A stretch of DNA of 64,000 nt, from the NCBI GenBank assembly GCA_040751755.1, contig JBFMHC010000050.1:154999-218998 (forward strand), read 5' to 3'. The notes beneath the pieces were generated by a model, which saw nothing but the letters and a program-made list of their open reading frames with translations, was not told the origin of the DNA and did not search any database. This stretch comes from PFJX01 sp040751755 (GTDB taxonomy: Bacteria > Pseudomonadota > Gammaproteobacteria > Burkholderiales > Thiobacillaceae). The translations under genes and the position numbers were made by a program. Below, one piece after another: positions 32,572 to 41,161 of the stretch (within the stretch, counting starts at the first letter, position 1; every line of letters begins with the position of its first letter).

Positions 32572-34599
32572 ATGGCAGATTTTGGCAATCCCGAAGTCGT
32601 CCAGGAAGAACTGGACATCCTGCTGATCGGTGGCGGCATGGCTTGCTGCGGCGCCGCTTATGAAGTCATGCGCTGGGCCGACGTGGCCAAGGCCGAAGCC
32701 GGCGTGGACCTGAAGATCAAGCTGGTCGACAAGGCCGCGATGGACCGTTCCGGCGCCGTCGCCCAGGGCCTGTCCGCGATCAACACCTACATCGGCGACG
32801 CGCAGGACCCCGCCGACTACGCCCGTATGGTCTCCAACGACCTGATGGGTATCACCCGTGACGACCTGGCCTATGACGTGGGCCGCAACGTCGACGACTC
32901 CGTGCACCTGTTCGAAGAGTGGGGCCTGCCCATTTGGAAGACCGACGCCAACGGTGAGCGTCACGACGGCGCCGCCGCCATCGGCGAAGGCCTGCCCTCC
33001 CTGAAGGACGGCGGCAAGCCCGTGCGTTCCGGCAAGTGGCAGATCATGATCAACGGCGAATCCTACAAGTGGATCGTCGCCGAGGCCGCCAAGAAGGCCC
33101 TGGGCATGGATCGCATCCAGGAGCGCGTGTTCATCGTTCACCTGATCAACGACAAGAACGACAAGAACCGCATCGCCGGTGCCGCTGGCTTCTCCACCCG
33201 CGAGAACAAGATCTACATCTACAAGGCCAAGGCCATCCTGCTGGCCGCCGGTGGCTGCGTGAACATCTTCCGTCCCCGCTCCGTGGGTGAAGGTACCGGC
33301 CGCGCCTGGTACCCCGTGTGGAACTCCGGCTCCACCTACTCCATGGCCGCCGAAGCCGGCGCCGAGCTGACCATGATGGAAAACCGCTTCGTGCCCTGCC
33401 GCTTCAAGGACGGCTACGGCCCGGTCGGCGCCTGGTTCCTGCTGTTCAAGGCCAAGGCCACCAACGCCTATGGCGAGGACTACCTGTCCAAGAACAAGGC
33501 CATGCTGGACCAGTACCCCCCGTACGGCCAGGCCGCCGTTCCCGCCTCCTGCCTGCGTAACCACGTCATGCTGAAGGAGATGAAGGAAGGCCGCGGCCCG
33601 ATCTGGATGGACACCGTGACCGCCCTGGGCAACCTGCGCAACACCCTGTCCCCCCGCGAGGTGAAGCACCTGGAAGCCGAAGCCTGGGAAGACTTCCTGG
33701 ACATGTGCGTCGGCCAGTGCGGCATCTGGGTGGGTGAGAACGTCGAGCCCGAGAAGAAGAACTCCGAGCTGATGCCCACCGAGCCCTACCTGCTGGGTTC
33801 CCACTCCGGCTGCTGCGGCATCTGGGTTTCCGGCCCGACCGACGTCGGCGCCCCCACCGCTGCCGATCCCGAGATCGACGGCGTGCCCGCCCACCTGCCG
33901 CGCGGCTGGAGCTGGGGCTACCGTGGCATGACCACCGTGAACGGCCTGTTCACCGCCGGTGACGGCGTGGGTGCCTCCGGCCACAAGTTCTCCTCCGGTT
34001 CCCACACCGAGGGCCGCCTGGCCGCTCGCGCCATGGTGAAGTACTGCCTGGACAACAAGGACCTGAAGGTCGAGTTCGAAGAGACCGCCGAGCAGATCGC
34101 CGATCTGATCTGGCGTCCCGTCCGCACCTACCTGGAGTTCAAGGACTACACCACCGCCATCGACGTCAACCCCAACTACATCACCCCCAAGATGCTGCAG
34201 TTCCGTCTGCAGAAGATCATGGACGAGTACGTTGCCGGTGTGGCCACCTACTACAACACCAACGACAAGATGCTGGAAGTCGCCGAGCAGAAGCTGGAAA
34301 TGCTGAAAGAAGACGCCATGAAGATGCGCGCCAAGGATCTGCATGAACTGCTGCGTGCCTGGGAGAACTACCACCGCATCCTGACCGCGGAAGCCCACAT
34401 GAAGCACATCCAGTTCCGCGAAGAGAGCCGCTACCCCGGCTTCTACTACCGCACCGACAAGAACTTCGTCGATGAGGAAAACTGGAAGGTGTTCGGCAAC
34501 TCGATCTACGACAAGACCACCAAGAAGTGGACCAACTTCAAGCGTCGTCACGTCGATCTGGTCGACAAGTCCAAGCTGTTCAAGCCCGCCGCCCACTAA
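32572..34599 (+). CDS. aprA: Adenylylsulfate reductase alpha subunit
   Basis: The 675-residue FAD subunit oxidises sulfite + AMP to APS in sulfur oxidisers, the reverse of its role in sulfate reducers. The N-terminus has a Rossmann-type LLIGGGMACCGAAYE, then RSGAVAQGLSAINTYIG and LLAAGGCVNIFRPRS; RFVPCRFKDGYGPVGAWF and the C-terminal RLAARAMVKY region are family-typical. It is AprA rather than a general fumarate-reductase relative because of the adjoining aprB and sat. No aprM or qmoABC lies nearby. Codon usage is strongly biased to C/G third positions and frequent CCGT/GGT codons, as in a highly expressed gene. A strong terminator follows. Confidence 0.97.
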   Translation: MADFGNPEVVQEELDILLIGGGMACCGAAYEVMRWADVAKAEAGVDLKIKLVDKAAMDRSGAVAQGLSAINTYIGDAQDPADYARMVSNDLMGITRDDLAYDVGRNVDDSVHLFEEWGLPIWKTDANGERHDGAAAIGEGLPSLKDGGKPVRSGKWQIMINGESYKWIVAEAAKKALGMDRIQERVFIVHLINDKNDKNRIAGAAGFSTRENKIYIYKAKAILLAAGGCVNIFRPRSVGEGTGRAWYPVWNSGSTYSMAAEAGAELTMMENRFVPCRFKDGYGPVGAWFLLFKAKATNAYGEDYLSKNKAMLDQYPPYGQAAVPASCLRNHVMLKEMKEGRGPIWMDTVTALGNLRNTLSPREVKHLEAEAWEDFLDMCVGQCGIWVGENVEPEKKNSELMPTEPYLLGSHSGCCGIWVSGPTDVGAPTAADPEIDGVPAHLPRGWSWGYRGMTTVNGLFTAGDGVGASGHKFSSGSHTEGRLAARAMVKYCLDNKDLKVEFEETAEQIADLIWRPVRTYLEFKDYTTAIDVNPNYITPKMLQFRLQKIMDEYVAGVATYYNTNDKMLEVAEQKLEMLKEDAMKMRAKDLHELLRAWENYHRILTAEAHMKHIQFREESRYPGFYYRTDKNFVDEENWKVFGNSIYDKTTKKWTNFKRRHVDLVDKSKLFKPAAH

Positions 34600-34619
34600 G
34601 CGGTCGCTGTAGCTGAAAA

Positions 34620-34652
34620 GGCCGGGCGCTCACAAGGCGCCCGGCCTTTTTT
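34620..34652 (+). terminator. Rho-independent terminator of the sat-aprBA unit
   Basis: GGCCGGGCGC (34620-34629) pairs perfectly with GCGCCCGGCC (34637-34646) over a 7-nt loop and is followed by TTTTTT. It separates aprA from the downstream YkgJ gene. Confidence 0.93.
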
Positions 34653-34748
34653 CCTCCCGCATGCAGAGGTCATTCCCAAGCTCCCCTTGCGAATGACGCT
34701 TTCGCCCCAATATCCGTTTTTTATTGCGCTAGCCCTACCGAGACCGCC

Positions 34749-35699
34749 ATGGACGAAACCCAATTCCAGAACCTGGCCGAGAACGCCCCCTTCGAACAGA
34801 GCCCGGTCATGCCCACCATGCTCGGCGGTGAGAAGGTCATCCAGTTCCGCTGCCACAAGGATGTAGGCTGCTGGAACGCCTGCTGTTCCAACATCGACAT
34901 CACCCTCACTCCCTACGACATCATCCGTCTGAAGAACCGCCTCGGGATGTCCTCGGGCGAGTTCCTCAAGGAGTACACCGTCCCCTACGAGATGGACCAG
35001 GACGGCACCCCCGGGATCAAGTTCCGCCCCGTGGAAGGCGGCACCGCCTGCCGCTTCATGAAGCCGGAAGGCTGCGGCGTCTACGAGGACCGCCCCACCG
35101 CCTGCCGCTATTACCCGGTCGCCTTGCTGTCGATGCGCAACCAGGACGAGTACACCGACCGCACCTCCTACGCCCTGGTGCAGGAGAAGCACTGCCTCGG
35201 CCATCAGGAGAACCGCTCCCTCACCATCGACGAATACCGCCAGGAACAGGGCGTGGACGTCTACGACGAAAAGGGCCGTGGCTGGCGTCAGCTGATCCTG
35301 AAGAAGAAGTCTGCCGGCCCCGCGATCGGCAAGCCGCCGGCGATCTCCAACCAGCTGTTCTTCATGGCCAGCTATGACGTCGACCGCTTCCGCGCCTTCA
35401 TCTCCAGCGAGTCGTTCAACCGTACCTACGACGTGCCCATGGACGTCATGGCCACCCTGCTCGCCGACGACGAGGCGCTGATGGACTTCGGCTACAACTT
35501 CCTCAAGCACGCCCTGTTCGGCGAACGCTTCCTGGAGGAACAACCGGGTGCCTACGAGGCGCGCATGGAGCGTCTGAAAGGCCGCGCCGAGAAGATCCGC
35601 GCGGAATTTGAGGCCGATCGCGAGAGGCTGGAAGACGAGAAGTACAGCGATCCGGGGCGCCCGGGCGACTTGAGTTGCGGCAGCAAGGACTGCGGTTAA
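34749..35699 (+). CDS. YkgJ-family cysteine cluster protein
   Basis: The 316-residue protein carries the YkgJ (CxxxCxxCC-type) signature: CHKDVGCWNACCS near residues 34-46, then CRFMKPEGCGVYEDRPTACRYYP near 95-117, which probably bind a metal or Fe-S cluster. A later helical stretch (about 265-300) is charged and coiled-coil-like, and the protein ends SCGSKDCG with two further Cys. Function is unknown. It follows aprA but is separated by a terminator and probably has its own promoter. Confidence 0.85.
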   Translation: MDETQFQNLAENAPFEQSPVMPTMLGGEKVIQFRCHKDVGCWNACCSNIDITLTPYDIIRLKNRLGMSSGEFLKEYTVPYEMDQDGTPGIKFRPVEGGTACRFMKPEGCGVYEDRPTACRYYPVALLSMRNQDEYTDRTSYALVQEKHCLGHQENRSLTIDEYRQEQGVDVYDEKGRGWRQLILKKKSAGPAIGKPPAISNQLFFMASYDVDRFRAFISSESFNRTYDVPMDVMATLLADDEALMDFGYNFLKHALFGERFLEEQPGAYEARMERLKGRAEKIRAEFEADRERLEDEKYSDPGRPGDLSCGSKDCG

Positions 35700-35765
35700 C
35701 ATCGCCCCCAGACCAAGCCACGCATCGTGGCCCAGCCATGACTTGACCGGGGAGTACCAGGCCGC

Positions 35766-37334
35766 ATGCCAGCGCAACCGTCCAGAAACCTTGCCTGTTT
35801 CCGTAGACTGATCATCGCCGCGGCGGCCCTGCCCCTTCAAACTCTCGCCGCCACGCCCCCCACCGAGGACTGGACCTACAAGCCTGCGACGACGCAGAAG
35901 CGTGCCGGCTCGCTTTCCCTGAGCTGGGAGACACTGGACATGCCAGCGGCCGCGGAGACCATGGGCCTCATGGGGTTTGGCATGCGCCTCAAGGACGGGC
36001 CGCGCTATGCGGGCATCAAGGGATTTGGCGCCCTCACCGGTGAACGGGGCGGCTTCTTTACCGGCGGCGCCGAACTCGGCCTGGAATGGCCCCTGTCTTC
36101 CAGCCTTGCTCTCGATGCCGGCCTGTTCCTCGGCGGCGGCGGCGGCGGCGTGGCCCCCCAGGGCGGCGGCCTGATGCTGCGCCCACACCTTGGCATCGTC
36201 TGGAAAGGCGATACCGTCCACGTAGGCATCGAGGCCAGCAAGGTCAAATTCCCGAACGGCGACATCGATAGCGATCAAGTCGCCCTCACCCTGGCCGTGC
36301 CCTTCGGGTTCACCCATGGCGAGGGCGGCGAGCTTGGGCGCCGGGTCGCCGCTTCCCCCTCCGACGGCACCACCATCCATCGCTATGCGCTCACCATGAG
36401 CCGATACCTGGCCTCGTCCGGCGCGAGGACCACCGGCACCGCGCCACAAGCCGATTTCACCACCCTAGGCATGGAATTCAGACGTCATCTCGGCGAGCGT
36501 GGTTATTGGTTGCTCAATGCGGCCGGCGCGGCATCGGGCACTTCCGACGGTTACGCGGAGGTATTCGGCGGGCTCGGCCTGAGCGGCCGGCTGGGCGACT
36601 CCCGTCTGGGTTGGGATGTGAACGCACAGGTCGGCGGCGGCGGCGGCGGGGCAGTGGATACCGGGGGCGGCGCCATGGCCCGCATTCGCGCCGGCTTGCG
36701 ACTGGGCCTGACCAGGGATGTCGCGCTCGGCCTCAGCCTGGGGCATGCCCAGGCATTGGATGGCAGTTTCCAAGGCAGCGAGATCGGCATGCAATTGGGC
36801 ATAGGGGTGGAAAGCGGCACTTTCGGCGGCTACCGCCATGCCGACCCCGGCGCCACCATGGAGCTTGTAGGCTGGCGCTGGCGCCTCGGCAACCAGACCC
36901 TGCTCTCCCCTGCGCGCAAGAACGGCAGCACGGACCAGGTCAACCTGATCGGCGCGAAGGCCGACCTCCTGTCCGGCGAACACCTCTACCTCAGCGGGCA
37001 GGCGCTCGGCGCCTACCAGGGCGGCGCGGGCGGCTATGCCGCCGGCCTGGTGGGTCTGGGCTGGCGCCAGCCGCTCCTCTCGCGCGACAACCATGTTTTC
37101 GCCGAGATCCTGACGGGTGCGGCGGGCGGCGGTGGCATCGCCGTCGGCGGCGGCGGCCAGGTACAAGCCATGATTGGCATGGAAAGGTCAATTGGAGATA
37201 ATTTAACCCTTCTCGTGTCGCTGGGTCGCTTGCACCCATTGTCCGGGACGGAGGGGACCACCGTGGTGGACATCAGCCTGGGTTACCGTTTTTCCACTCC
37301 AGGCCGACGCCTCCCTGCGGCAGCCTCCCCCTGA
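35766..37334 (+). CDS. Predicted outer-membrane protein of three glycine-rich repeats
   Basis: The 522-residue protein starts with a signal peptide (basic start, LIIAAAALPLQTLAA, cleavage near residue 28). The rest is three homologous units of about 165 residues. Each has alternating hydrophobic strands, a GGGGGG-x4-GGG motif (residues 123-135, 290-302; in the third GGGG-x3-GGGG at 453-464) and a closing segment of the form G-x-L-x-V-x-L-G. The C-terminus VVDISLGYRF, ending in an aromatic residue before a short tail, fits a beta-barrel strand. I do not recognise a named family. It lies 189 nt upstream of the polysaccharide export gene on the same strand and may be an envelope component of that system (inference). 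Confidence 0.75.
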   Translation: MPAQPSRNLACFRRLIIAAAALPLQTLAATPPTEDWTYKPATTQKRAGSLSLSWETLDMPAAAETMGLMGFGMRLKDGPRYAGIKGFGALTGERGGFFTGGAELGLEWPLSSSLALDAGLFLGGGGGGVAPQGGGLMLRPHLGIVWKGDTVHVGIEASKVKFPNGDIDSDQVALTLAVPFGFTHGEGGELGRRVAASPSDGTTIHRYALTMSRYLASSGARTTGTAPQADFTTLGMEFRRHLGERGYWLLNAAGAASGTSDGYAEVFGGLGLSGRLGDSRLGWDVNAQVGGGGGGAVDTGGGAMARIRAGLRLGLTRDVALGLSLGHAQALDGSFQGSEIGMQLGIGVESGTFGGYRHADPGATMELVGWRWRLGNQTLLSPARKNGSTDQVNLIGAKADLLSGEHLYLSGQALGAYQGGAGGYAAGLVGLGWRQPLLSRDNHVFAEILTGAAGGGGIAVGGGGQVQAMIGMERSIGDNLTLLVSLGRLHPLSGTEGTTVVDISLGYRFSTPGRRLPAAASP

Positions 37335-37523
37335 GCGAACCAAGGGGCGCCGGCAGACGCAGGCAGGCCCCGCCATAACTACAAGACGAGAGACGAAGGA
37401 GCCTGCTTGGTGCCGCATCACGATGACTGCCTTCATGCCCGCGGCCAGTCCGACACGGCAAGACCTCTTCCCACTCGGTGCCACCGTTCCCGCACCCCCC
37501 AATTCAGAGAGTCGCCCAGCATC

Positions 37524-39824
37524 ATGCACACCTGGAAACATACCTGCCTGGCCCTGCTCCTTGCCTGCCTCCCCAGCCTCGTCGGCGCACAGGCACCGGA
37601 CACCCCGACGAATCGGGCAGGAGAGGCCGCAAGCGAGACGGCACTCAGGCCTCTGACGCTAAACCGCTCGAACGACCTGGCCGCCTTGCCCATCAGGCCC
37701 GGCCAACAAGGCATGGTCATTCGACAGCCCGCCGGCATTGAGACTGCGGCCGCCGTGGCTATCGCCCCGCCCCCGCCGCTCCGCCGCATCGAATTCCAGG
37801 ACCTGGCCTTCAGCTCCCTGAACAAGGACCTGCCTCTCTTTGGCTACGACCTGTTCGAGAGCCCGAGCAACGGCTTCGTCGCCAGCGGCCAAGTCCAGGT
37901 ACCGGCGGATTACGTGGTCGGCCCGGGCGACGAACTGGTCGTGAACGTCTGGGGCGCGGTCGATCTGGACTATCGTGGGGTGGTGGGCCGCAACGGCACC
38001 CTCTTCCTCCCCAAGGTCGGGAGCATCTCTGTGGCGGGGGTGCGTCAGGATCAGTTGGTTCAGCACCTGCGCACCGCCATCGGCCGCTTCTACAAGAACT
38101 TCGAAGTCAGCGCGAGCCTGGGCGAGCTGCGCGCCATGCGCGTGTTCGTCGTCGGCTTCGCGCGCCAGCCTGGCACCTATACCGTCAGTTCGTTGAGCAC
38201 GCTGGTCACCGCGCTATTCGCATCCGGCGGGCCGGACGCCCATGGCAGCCTGCGTGAAATCCAACTGAAGCGTAATGGCCGCCTGATTTCCACCCTGGAC
38301 CTCTACGATTTCCTGGTGCGTGGCGACAAGGGCAAGGATGTCCCCCTGCAGGCCGACGATGTCATCTACATCCCCGCCGCCGGCCCCCGCGTCGCCATCT
38401 CGGGCAGCGTGAACGCCCCCGCCATCTTCGAAATCAAGGCGGGCGAAACCCTTGCGAGCCTGATCCAATACACCGGCGGACTGGCCTCCACCGCCAACGG
38501 CCAACGGGTTTCCGTGGAACGCATCATCGACCGCAACGTCCGTCAGGTACAGGAAACCACCCTGGACGCCGCAGGCCTGAGCAAGCCGCTCAAGGACGGC
38601 GATGTGGTGCAGGTCTATGCACTCTCGCCGCAGCTGGTGGACACCGTCACCGTACGTGGCAACGTCGCCCAGACCCTGCGCCTGCCCTGGCGCCCCGGCA
38701 TGCGCATCAGCGATGTCATCCCCAGCAGGGAATTCCTGGTCTCCCCCGAGTATTGGCTGACGAAAAACGCCACCGGCCGCTACAGCAACTGGCTGAGAGG
38801 CAAGCGGGAAGATGCCGTGGCCGGTAGCGAGGCACGCCTGCTGGAGCAATTCAGGGCCTCGGCCAATGACATCAACTGGGACTACGCCCTCGTCGAACGC
38901 ACCGACCCCAAGGACCTCTCCGCCCAACTCCTGCCCTTCAATCTGAAGAAGGCCGTCCTGGAACACGACCCGGCGGAAAACCTCAGCCTCAAGGCCGGGG
39001 ACGTGGTCACCATCCTGTCGCAGAAGGATGTCCAACTGCCCATTCACCGGCAGACCCGCTATATCCGTCTCGAAGGCGAGGTACAACGTCCCGGCATCTA
39101 CCAGATCGCCCCTGGGGAGTCGTTGCGCGAGGTCATCAAGCGGGCCGGCGGTTTCACGCCCCAGGCCTATCTGTTCGGCACCGGCCTGTACCGCGAATCC
39201 ACGCGCAAGCTCCAGCAACAAAGCCTGGACCAGGCCCTCGACCGCTTCGAGCGCCTGATCGAGCAAAACGCCATCGTCTCCAGCCAGACCGTGGTCAGCC
39301 CCGAGGAGGCACAGGCCCTTCGCCCCCAGCTTGAGGCACAGCGCGCCTTTGCGCAGCGGCTTCGTCAAGTCAAGGCGGAAGGCCGCATCGTGATCCAGAT
39401 CCCGCCCGACGCCAGCAAGCCAGACGACCTGCCGAACATTGCCCTAGAGGACGGCGACCGGCTCTACTTCCCCCCCACCCCGAGCGTGGTCAACGTGCTG
39501 GGAGAGGTCTACACCCAAAACGCCTTCCTGTACCGCCCCGATCATCGCCTGGCCGAGTACCTCGACCAGGCCGGCGGCCCCACCGGCGAAGGCGACAAGG
39601 GCAGCATCTACGTCCTGAAGGCCGACGGCAGCGTCGTCGCCAAACAGCAGCGGGGCTGGTTGTTCAACAGCTTCGCCAACACGGAAATCCTGCCCGGAGA
39701 CAGCATCGTCGTCCCGGCCAAGCTCGACCGGACGTCCTTCACCAAGGAGCTCAAGGACTGGAGCCAGGTCATCTACCAGATGGCCATGGGGGTCGTGGGC
39801 CTGAAGGTGCTCAAGGACCTGTAA
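37524..39824 (+). CDS. SLBB-domain polysaccharide export protein (Wza-like)
   Basis: The 766-residue protein has a signal peptide (LALLLACLPSLVGAQA), then a polysaccharide export domain (VPADYVVGPGDELVVNVWG, about residues 125-210) followed by several SLBB domains (VFVVGFARQPGTYTVSSLSTL, VAISGSVNAPAIFEIKAGETL, RYIRLEGEVQRPGIYQIAPGE, VNVLGEVYTQNAFLYRPDHRL). It ends with a hydrophobic stretch near IYQMAMGVVGLKVL. Such proteins form the outer-membrane/periplasm channel of Wzy-dependent export. The start at 37524 is chosen for the signal peptide. It is followed by wzz. Confidence 0.92.
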   Translation: MHTWKHTCLALLLACLPSLVGAQAPDTPTNRAGEAASETALRPLTLNRSNDLAALPIRPGQQGMVIRQPAGIETAAAVAIAPPPPLRRIEFQDLAFSSLNKDLPLFGYDLFESPSNGFVASGQVQVPADYVVGPGDELVVNVWGAVDLDYRGVVGRNGTLFLPKVGSISVAGVRQDQLVQHLRTAIGRFYKNFEVSASLGELRAMRVFVVGFARQPGTYTVSSLSTLVTALFASGGPDAHGSLREIQLKRNGRLISTLDLYDFLVRGDKGKDVPLQADDVIYIPAAGPRVAISGSVNAPAIFEIKAGETLASLIQYTGGLASTANGQRVSVERIIDRNVRQVQETTLDAAGLSKPLKDGDVVQVYALSPQLVDTVTVRGNVAQTLRLPWRPGMRISDVIPSREFLVSPEYWLTKNATGRYSNWLRGKREDAVAGSEARLLEQFRASANDINWDYALVERTDPKDLSAQLLPFNLKKAVLEHDPAENLSLKAGDVVTILSQKDVQLPIHRQTRYIRLEGEVQRPGIYQIAPGESLREVIKRAGGFTPQAYLFGTGLYRESTRKLQQQSLDQALDRFERLIEQNAIVSSQTVVSPEEAQALRPQLEAQRAFAQRLRQVKAEGRIVIQIPPDASKPDDLPNIALEDGDRLYFPPTPSVVNVLGEVYTQNAFLYRPDHRLAEYLDQAGGPTGEGDKGSIYVLKADGSVVAKQQRGWLFNSFANTEILPGDSIVVPAKLDRTSFTKELKDWSQVIYQMAMGVVGLKVLKDL

Positions 39825-39890
39825 GAGGCAACCTCAGCAGGCCCCGAGTGCATGAGTCGGGGCCCTCAACAATGAATCGGCCTGAACCCT

Positions 39891-41078
39891 ATGGACACCG
39901 CCCCCACCCAGGATAATCCCGCACGGGACGAGGAAATCTCCCTGCTCGAACTCTTGATCGTGCTGGCCAAGCACAAGCGCATGGTGATCGGTCTCCCCCT
40001 CGTCGCGGCGGTGATCGCCGCCGGCATCAGCATGCTGATGCCCAACGTCTATACCGCCACCACCCGCATCCTGCCGCCGCAGCAGCAGCAAAGCAGCGCT
40101 GCCGCGATGCTGGGGCAGCCGGGGGCATTGGCGGGCGGTGCAGGTGCGGCCCTTGGAATCAAGAACCCGAACGATCTCTACATGGGCATGTTGAACAGCC
40201 GCACTCTGGCCGACAGCCTGATCCAGCGCTTCAAGCTGACGGAACGTTACGGCGCGAAAAAACTTGATGATGCCCGCAGCACTCTGGGGGGACTTACCAG
40301 CGTCAGCGCGGGTAAGGACGGCATCATCTCTATCAGCGTCGATGACAAAGACCCCAAGTTCGCTGCCGAACTGGCCAATGCCTATGTAGATGAGCTGTAC
40401 AAGTTCACACAGACTCTGGCCATTACCGAGGCCTCGCAACGGCGTCTGTTTTTCGAGAAACAGCTAAAGCAGGCCAAGGACGAGCTAGCGAATGCAGAGG
40501 TTGCCTTCAAGCAGACGCAAGAAAGGACCGGCGTCCTGGAACTGGACGCGCAAGGCAAGGCCATGATCGAGTCGCTCGGCGCGATCCGGGCCCAGATCGC
40601 CGCCAAGGAGGTGGAATTGGGCGCATTGAAGACCTTTGCCACCGAACAAAACCCGGAATACATCCTTGTCCAACAACAGTTGTCCGGGCTTCGCGCCCAG
40701 CTGGCGAAACTGGAACACGGTGGCGAGTCCGGCCTGATTCCGACGGGCAAACTGCCCGAGGCAGGGCTGGAGAACATCCGCAGGCTGCGCGATGTGAAGT
40801 ACTACGAGACACTTTATGAGCTAATGGCCAAACAGTACGAGATCGCCCGGGTGGATGAAGCGAAAAACGTCTCGATGATCCAGGTCCTTGATAAGGCCGT
40901 GCCACCGGACTACAAGACCAAACCCAAGCGCAGCATGATCGTCATGCTGACCGCGGTGACCGTTGGTTTCCTGGCCATCCTGATTGCGCTGTTGCGCGAG
41001 TCCATGTCCAAGCCCAGGCGATCCCCCGAGTTGAACACGCGAATCGAGCGGCTAAGCGCCAGCCTCAAGTGGCGCTGA
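39891..41078 (+). CDS. Chain-length determinant / polysaccharide co-polymerase (Wzz type)
   Basis: The 395-residue inner-membrane protein has two membrane helices (MVIGLPLVAAVIAAGISML near 30-48 and MIVMLTAVTVGFLAILIALL near the C-terminus) flanking a long periplasmic coiled-coil domain, the Wzz layout. There is no cytoplasmic tyrosine-kinase domain. It sets polymer length with Wzy. A Gly/Ala/Gln-rich insertion follows the first helix (QQQQSSAAAML). Confidence 0.9.
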   Translation: MDTAPTQDNPARDEEISLLELLIVLAKHKRMVIGLPLVAAVIAAGISMLMPNVYTATTRILPPQQQQSSAAAMLGQPGALAGGAGAALGIKNPNDLYMGMLNSRTLADSLIQRFKLTERYGAKKLDDARSTLGGLTSVSAGKDGIISISVDDKDPKFAAELANAYVDELYKFTQTLAITEASQRRLFFEKQLKQAKDELANAEVAFKQTQERTGVLELDAQGKAMIESLGAIRAQIAAKEVELGALKTFATEQNPEYILVQQQLSGLRAQLAKLEHGGESGLIPTGKLPEAGLENIRRLRDVKYYETLYELMAKQYEIARVDEAKNVSMIQVLDKAVPPDYKTKPKRSMIVMLTAVTVGFLAILIALLRESMSKPRRSPELNTRIERLSASLKWR

Positions 41079-41161
41079 GACATGGATCCCGTCTCGATCT
41101 GTACATACCCCAAGACCGCCGCCACACCAAGCCTCCTGGCTTTGGAAGCTGAGGCATAGAC

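Noticed and set aside
32491..34596. 701-codon open frame on the minus strand opposite aprBA
   Set aside because: Translation is dominated by Gly, Val, His and Leu with no motifs and lies exactly antisense to aprBA; it is a by-product of biased codon usage.
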